Shown here one piece after another: positions 60,039-64,000 of a stretch of DNA of 64,000 nucleotides. Source of the DNA: Colwellia sp. M166. Its GTDB lineage: Bacteria; Pseudomonadota; Gammaproteobacteria; Enterobacterales; Alteromonadaceae. Location of the stretch: positions 1,922,001 to 1,986,000 of the forward strand of contig NZ_CP040755.1 in NCBI RefSeq assembly GCF_024585285.1, given 5' to 3'. The position numbers and the translations under genes are program-made. The notes under the pieces are model-generated. The model saw only the letters and a program-made list of their open reading frames with translations. It did no database searches and had not been told where the DNA came from. Position 1 is the stretch's first letter. Each line of letters opens with the position of its first letter.

Positions 60039-61634
60039 TTAATGACGGAAGTGACGCATACCCGTGAATACCATAGCAATATTGTGTTCATCAGCCGCAG
60101 CAATAACTTCATTATCGCGCATAGAGCCACCTGGTTGAATTACCGCAGTAATGCCAGCAGCAGCGGCGGCATCTAAACCATCACGGAATGGAAAGAAAGC
60201 ATCTGATGCCATAACAGAACCAGCTACTTCTAAATTTTCATCTGCCGCTTTAATACCGGCAACTTTTGCTGAATAGACACGACTCATTTGACCAGCACCA
60301 ACACCAATAGTCATGCTATTTTTAACATAGACGATGGCGTTTGATTTCACATATTTCGCAACTTTCCAGCAAAATTGTAAATCACGCATTTCAGCATCAG
60401 TGGGGTGACGTTTTGTCACAACTTTTAACTCATCAGCCTGCACTTTACCTTGGTCACGATCTTGAATTAATAAACCACCATTAACACGCTTATAATCAAG
60501 GCCTGTGGTTTGGGTAGTCCATTGACCACAAACTAATAAACGTACATTCGGTTTAGCAGCAACAATTTGTGCAGCAGCTTCTGAAATACTTGGTGCGATA
60601 ATTACTTCCACAAATTGACGAGAAACGATTGCTTCAGCGGTTTCTGCATCTAATTCACGGTTAAAAGCAATAATACCACCGAAGGCAGATGTAGGGTCTG
60701 TTGTATAAGCGCTATTGTATGCGGCTAATATGTTGTCACCAATAGCAACACCACAAGGATTAGCGTGTTTTACGATAACACAGGCTGCTTCTTCAAATTC
60801 TTTCACACACTCGAGTGCTGAATCTGTATCGGCAATATTGTTATACGATAACGCCTTACCCTGAATTTGTTTAGCTGTAGACACTGAAGCTTCTTCTGGA
60901 TTCGCTTCAACATAAAACGCCGCATCTTGATGTGAGTTCTCACCGTAGCGTAAGTCTTGTTTTTTAATGAATTGGCTATTAAAAGTACGTGGGAATTTTT
61001 GCTTTTCCACACTTGCCGTTTCGTTACTACCATGTACTGGCAACATTTTACCAAAATAGTTAGCAATCATACCGTCATAAGCTGCAGTGTGCTCATAAGC
61101 GGCTATAGCAAGATCAAAACGTGTTTGATAAACCAAAGAACCATCATTAACAGCCATTTCAGCTAAAACACGTGCGTAATCTTGTGCATTAACCACAATA
61201 GTAACGTCTTTATGATTTTTAGCTGCTGCGCGCACCATTGTTGGCCCGCCAATATCAATGTTTTCAATGGCATTTTCTAATGAACAATTTTCATCAGCAA
61301 CGGCATCAGCAAATGGGTAAAGATTTACCACAACTAAATCAATGGCACTGATATCATTTTCAGCCATTACCGCTTCGTCCATATCACGACGCGCTAAAAT
61401 GCCACCGTGTACTTTTGGGTGCAAAGTCTTAACACGACCATCCATAATTTCTGGATGGCCTGTATAATCAGATACTTCCGTTACTTTTATACCATTTTCA
61501 GCCAATAATTTCGCAGTACCACCCGTTGATAAAAGGTCAACACCTTTTTCTGATAACGAGCGAGCAAATTCTACAATACCGGTTTTATCTGAAACACTTA
61601 ATAGTGCACGTTTGATTGGGCGTGGTGTATGCAT
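60039..61634 (-). CDS. purH: Bifunctional purine synthesis protein PurH
   Basis: 531 residues: an N-terminal IMP cyclohydrolase (MGS-like) domain ([26 protein letters not shown]) and a C-terminal AICAR formyltransferase domain (about 200-531, with [17 protein letters not shown] and [12 protein letters not shown]). It carries out the last two steps to IMP. The promoter region upstream (61635-61800) contains AAAAGTT/AACTTTT inverted repeats; no PurR box of E. coli type is seen. Confidence 0.98.
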   Translation of the reverse strand: MHTPRPIKRALLSVSDKTGIVEFARSLSEKGVDLLSTGGTAKLLAENGIKVTEVSDYTGHPEIMDGRVKTLHPKVHGGILARRDMDEAVMAENDISAIDLVVVNLYPFADAVADENCSLENAIENIDIGGPTMVRAAAKNHKDVTIVVNAQDYARVLAEMAVNDGSLVYQTRFDLAIAAYEHTAAYDGMIANYFGKMLPVHGSNETASVEKQKFPRTFNSQFIKKQDLRYGENSHQDAAFYVEANPEEASVSTAKQIQGKALSYNNIADTDSALECVKEFEEAACVIVKHANPCGVAIGDNILAAYNSAYTTDPTSAFGGIIAFNRELDAETAEAIVSRQFVEVIIAPSISEAAAQIVAAKPNVRLLVCGQWTTQTTGLDYKRVNGGLLIQDRDQGKVQADELKVVTKRHPTDAEMRDLQFCWKVAKYVKSNAIVYVKNSMTIGVGAGQMSRVYSAKVAGIKAADENLEVAGSVMASDAFFPFRDGLDAAAAAGITAVIQPGGSMRDNEVIAAADEHNIAMVFTGMRHFRH

Positions 61635-61800
61635 GGTTTTTCTAATTACCTATAAATTAAAATGGTTGTCTGGCCTATGACACATGTCCTTGGCAGTGAG
61701 CTTCGCTCTTTATCGCGTCCATTATCATTGATATGCGATGTTTACTCTTTGCGGGGTAAAAGTTGACTAATTGGATAACTTTTACATCCCTAAAAACAAA

Positions 61801-61820
61801 AAAGCACCCGAGGGTGCTTT
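61801..61820 (-). terminator. Terminator after fis
   Basis: Stem AAAGCACCC with GGGTGCTTT in a compact loop; a T run follows on the minus strand after the stem. It closes the dusB-fis operon. Confidence 0.85.
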
Positions 61821-61848
61821 TAATTGACAGGTTAGCCTGTCGTATTTC

Positions 61849-62136
61849 TTAGTTCATGCCGTATTTTTTTAACTTTTTACGTAAAGTACCACGGTTGATG
61901 CCTAATAAGTTTGCCGCACGGGTTTGGTTACCACGTGTATATTGCATGACTTCTTCAAGCATTGGCGCTTCAATTTCTGAAAGTACAAGGTCGTACATAT
62001 CATCAACGTCATTACCGTTTAACTGAGACAAGTAGTTTTTAATAGCTACTTTTGCTTGTGTGCGTAAAGGCGAGGCCTTTGTCTGAGTTTGTAGATCACC
62101 GGTAATAAATGGAGAGGAAATATTTTGTTCAAACAT
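61849..62136 (-). CDS. fis: Nucleoid protein Fis
   Basis: A 95-residue Fis, similar in length to E. coli (98). The C-terminal helix-turn-helix ([20 protein letters not shown] then KKLKKYGMN) is nearly identical to that of other gammaproteobacteria, and the N-terminal flexible arm is divergent. Fis bends DNA and activates rRNA promoters in fast growth. It follows dusB after five bases and is cotranscribed, the usual dusB-fis operon. Confidence 0.98.
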   Translation of the reverse strand: MFEQNISSPFITGDLQTQTKASPLRTQAKVAIKNYLSQLNGNDVDDMYDLVLSEIEAPMLEEVMQYTRGNQTRAANLLGINRGTLRKKLKKYGMN

Positions 62137-62141
62137 AAAGT

Positions 62142-63119
62142 TCAGACTCTTTCTAAAGTTAAATTATCAAAATACATAGTTAATGCGTCGAGTTGTTCAG
62201 TAACTGACTCAAGTGCATTAAAAATAGAACGAAACGATTTTCCTTGTTCATGCGTTTGCATGTACCAAGAAACATGTTTACGGGCAAAACGCAGACCCAT
62301 AAATTCACCGTAAAATTTGTGTAATTCCATTACATGCCCAATTAAAATTGAACGAACTTCTTCCGTTGTTGGAGCAGACAAATGCCTACCCGTTTTCAAA
62401 AAATGATTAATTTCTCGAAAAATCCAAGGTCTCCCTTGGGCACCACGACCAATCATAATGGCATCAGCCCCGGTGTAATTCAGCACTTGCTCTGCTTTTT
62501 CAGCACAAGTAACATCACCATTAGCAATAACAGGAATATTCACCGCTTGCTTGATTGCTTTAATGGTATCGTATTCTGCATCGCCTTTATAAAAGTCGTT
62601 ACGTGTACGGCCATGCACGGCAAGTGATTGTATTCCGTTATACTCAGCAATATTGGCTATTTCAATACCGTTGCGAGTGTTTTCACACCAGCCAGTACGA
62701 ATTTTCAACGTTACCGGAATATCTACTGCATTAACCACAGCTTTAACAATCAGCTCGACTAACGCAGGTTCTTTCAATAACGCTGAACCTGCTAATTTTT
62801 TATTTACCTTTTTAGCTGGGCAGCCCATATTGATATCAATAATTTGAGCGCCGTTATCAGCATTAAACTTTGCAGCAAAAGCTAATTCTTCAGGGTCAGA
62901 ACCGGCAATTTGCACCGACCGTATACCTGCTTCTTCGCTGTGCAACATTCGACGCTGAGATTTACCGGTATTCCACACTTTTGGATTAGATGACATCATC
63001 TCTGATACTGCTAACCCTGCCCCCATCTGACAACATAATTGTCGAAATGGTTGATCGGTAATTCCCGCCATGGGTGCAAGTATGGTATTACTTGCTAATG
63101 TGTATGGACCTATCTTCAC
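62142..63119 (-). CDS. dusB: tRNA-dihydrouridine synthase B
   Basis: A 325-residue FMN enzyme. It starts [20 protein letters not shown], has the catalytic cysteine in [20 protein letters not shown], and the FMN-binding IPVIANGDV and [16 protein letters not shown] segments. It reduces uridine to dihydrouridine in tRNA, at position 17 in E. coli. It is the first gene of dusB-fis; the fis expression level is set by the promoter upstream of dusB. Confidence 0.97.
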   Translation of the reverse strand: MKIGPYTLASNTILAPMAGITDQPFRQLCCQMGAGLAVSEMMSSNPKVWNTGKSQRRMLHSEEAGIRSVQIAGSDPEELAFAAKFNADNGAQIIDINMGCPAKKVNKKLAGSALLKEPALVELIVKAVVNAVDIPVTLKIRTGWCENTRNGIEIANIAEYNGIQSLAVHGRTRNDFYKGDAEYDTIKAIKQAVNIPVIANGDVTCAEKAEQVLNYTGADAIMIGRGAQGRPWIFREINHFLKTGRHLSAPTTEEVRSILIGHVMELHKFYGEFMGLRFARKHVSWYMQTHEQGKSFRSIFNALESVTEQLDALTMYFDNLTLERV

Positions 63120-63316
63120 GCTGTTGTTTTTTTGAGCTACTAGTCAAAAGGGCGCTAAGTTTACGTGTTTTTTTTCGGATTGAAAAGGATATAAATTGAA
63201 CAAAAAGCGCTTTTTTTCACGTTTTTCATATTGACATTTTCTAAAGTGTTGATGCGAGCAGATTTTGTACAATTTGATAACAAAAGCTGCTCATTTTTTA
63301 ATACATTTATAAACGA

Positions 63317-64000
63317 CTATTTACGAACACCGGATAAACGTACCCATTCATCTTGAACAGTAATAGCATCCATCTGACAAAACTCACCATATATAGTCTG
63401 TAATTGCTCAGCTTGCTCTTCCAAAACACCGGATAATGCAAGTACGCCATTGCTAGCAACATATTCAATGATCACTGGGGCAAGTTCACGTAATGGCCCT
63501 GCTAGGATATTTGCCACGACGACATCGGCTTTAAATTCGGGCTGATCTTTAGGTAAGTATAATGCTAAGCGATCTTCACATTGGTTACGTTTAGCATTTT
63601 CTAAGCTTGCTTGGAGTGCTTGTGGATCGATATCAATGCCGATAACTTTCTTCGCACCTAATTTCAGCGCGGCAAGTGACAAAATACCAGAGCCACAGCC
63701 AAAATCTACAACAGTTTTACCTTCAAGGTCTAAACCATCAAGCCAAGTTAAACATAAAGCCGTTGTTGGATGTGTACCGGTACCAAATGCTAAGCCCGGA
63801 TCAAGCATCACATTAACCGCGGCTGGATCAGGCACATCACGCCAGCTTGGACAAATCCATAAGCGTTGACCAAATTTCATTGGATGAAAGTTATCCATCC
63901 ACTCGCGTTCCCAATCTTTATCTTCTAACTGTTCAAGCTTATAAACCATGTTGGCTTTATCTGGGTGAATGCCTTTTAGGTAATTCAACACTTTGTCCAT
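63317..64000 (-). CDS. prmA: Ribosomal protein L11 methyltransferase PrmA, N-terminus missing
   Basis: 227 residues visible, and the gene runs past the window end. E. coli PrmA has 293 residues, so about 66 N-terminal residues are missing; the ATG at 64000 is probably an internal methionine. The SAM-binding motif [20 protein letters not shown] and the [12 protein letters not shown] motif are intact. It trimethylates ribosomal protein L11. The prmA-dusB-fis order is standard. Confidence 0.95.
   Translation of the reverse strand: MDKVLNYLKGIHPDKANMVYKLEQLEDKDWEREWMDNFHPMKFGQRLWICPSWRDVPDPAAVNVMLDPGLAFGTGTHPTTALCLTWLDGLDLEGKTVVDFGCGSGILSLAALKLGAKKVIGIDIDPQALQASLENAKRNQCEDRLALYLPKDQPEFKADVVVANILAGPLRELAPVIIEYVASNGVLALSGVLEEQAEQLQTIYGEFCQMDAITVQDEWVRLSGVRK

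Overview
The window reads as ordinary core chromosome of a marine gammaproteobacterium, most likely an Alteromonadales member close to Colwellia or Thalassotalea. This is inferred from the AT-rich base composition, the gammaproteobacterial gene blocks (lptFG divergent from pepA-holC-valS, rpmE divergent from priA, hslVU, glnA-glnLG, prmA-dusB-fis) and protein families common in that order. No insertion sequence, prophage, integrase, CRISPR array or plasmid gene was seen.

Layout. 1-6.4 kb: LPS export genes lptF and lptG (partial) divergent from pepA-holC-valS. 6.4-8.7 kb: a cold-shock protein with a long leader, ferrochelatase and an exported glutathione peroxidase. 8.9-11.8 kb: cytochrome c maturation genes ccmABCDE without ccmFGHI. 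12-17 kb: alr and dnaB, then an ECF sigma / membrane anti-sigma candidate / beta-solenoid DUF4097 cassette. 17.2-23.1 kb: rpmE, priA, ftsN, and hslVU behind a clear sigma-32 promoter, with a DUF971 gene. 23-25.7 kb: a membrane c-di-GMP phosphodiesterase and rraA. 25.9-31.8 kb: histidine utilisation (hutI divergent from hutC-hutH-hutU) with two HutC-type operators and a decayed duplicate of the start of hutH. 32-41.7 kb: small and accessory genes, including a SEC-C protein, NfeD with two SPFH proteins, and the yihY-pip-dtd / YiiD-like block. 42-49.8 kb: typA, then glnA, glnL and glnG with sigma-54 and NtrC sites, and epmA.

49.9-56.5 kb holds a complete minus-strand rRNA operon: tandem promoters, 16S, tRNA-Ile, tRNA-Ala, 23S and two 5S genes. 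Beyond it lie an exported protein built of 15-residue helical repeats, purD and purH separated by an exported methyltransferase-like protein, fis-dusB, and a partial prmA.

The most unusual items are the 15-residue repeat protein (56771-57514), the two 5S genes whose terminal helices differ by paired substitutions, the duplicated hutC-hutH junction, the ECF/DUF4097 cassette, the exported methyltransferase-like protein, and a 5-codon reading frame in the cold-shock leader. No complete new defence or mobile system was found.
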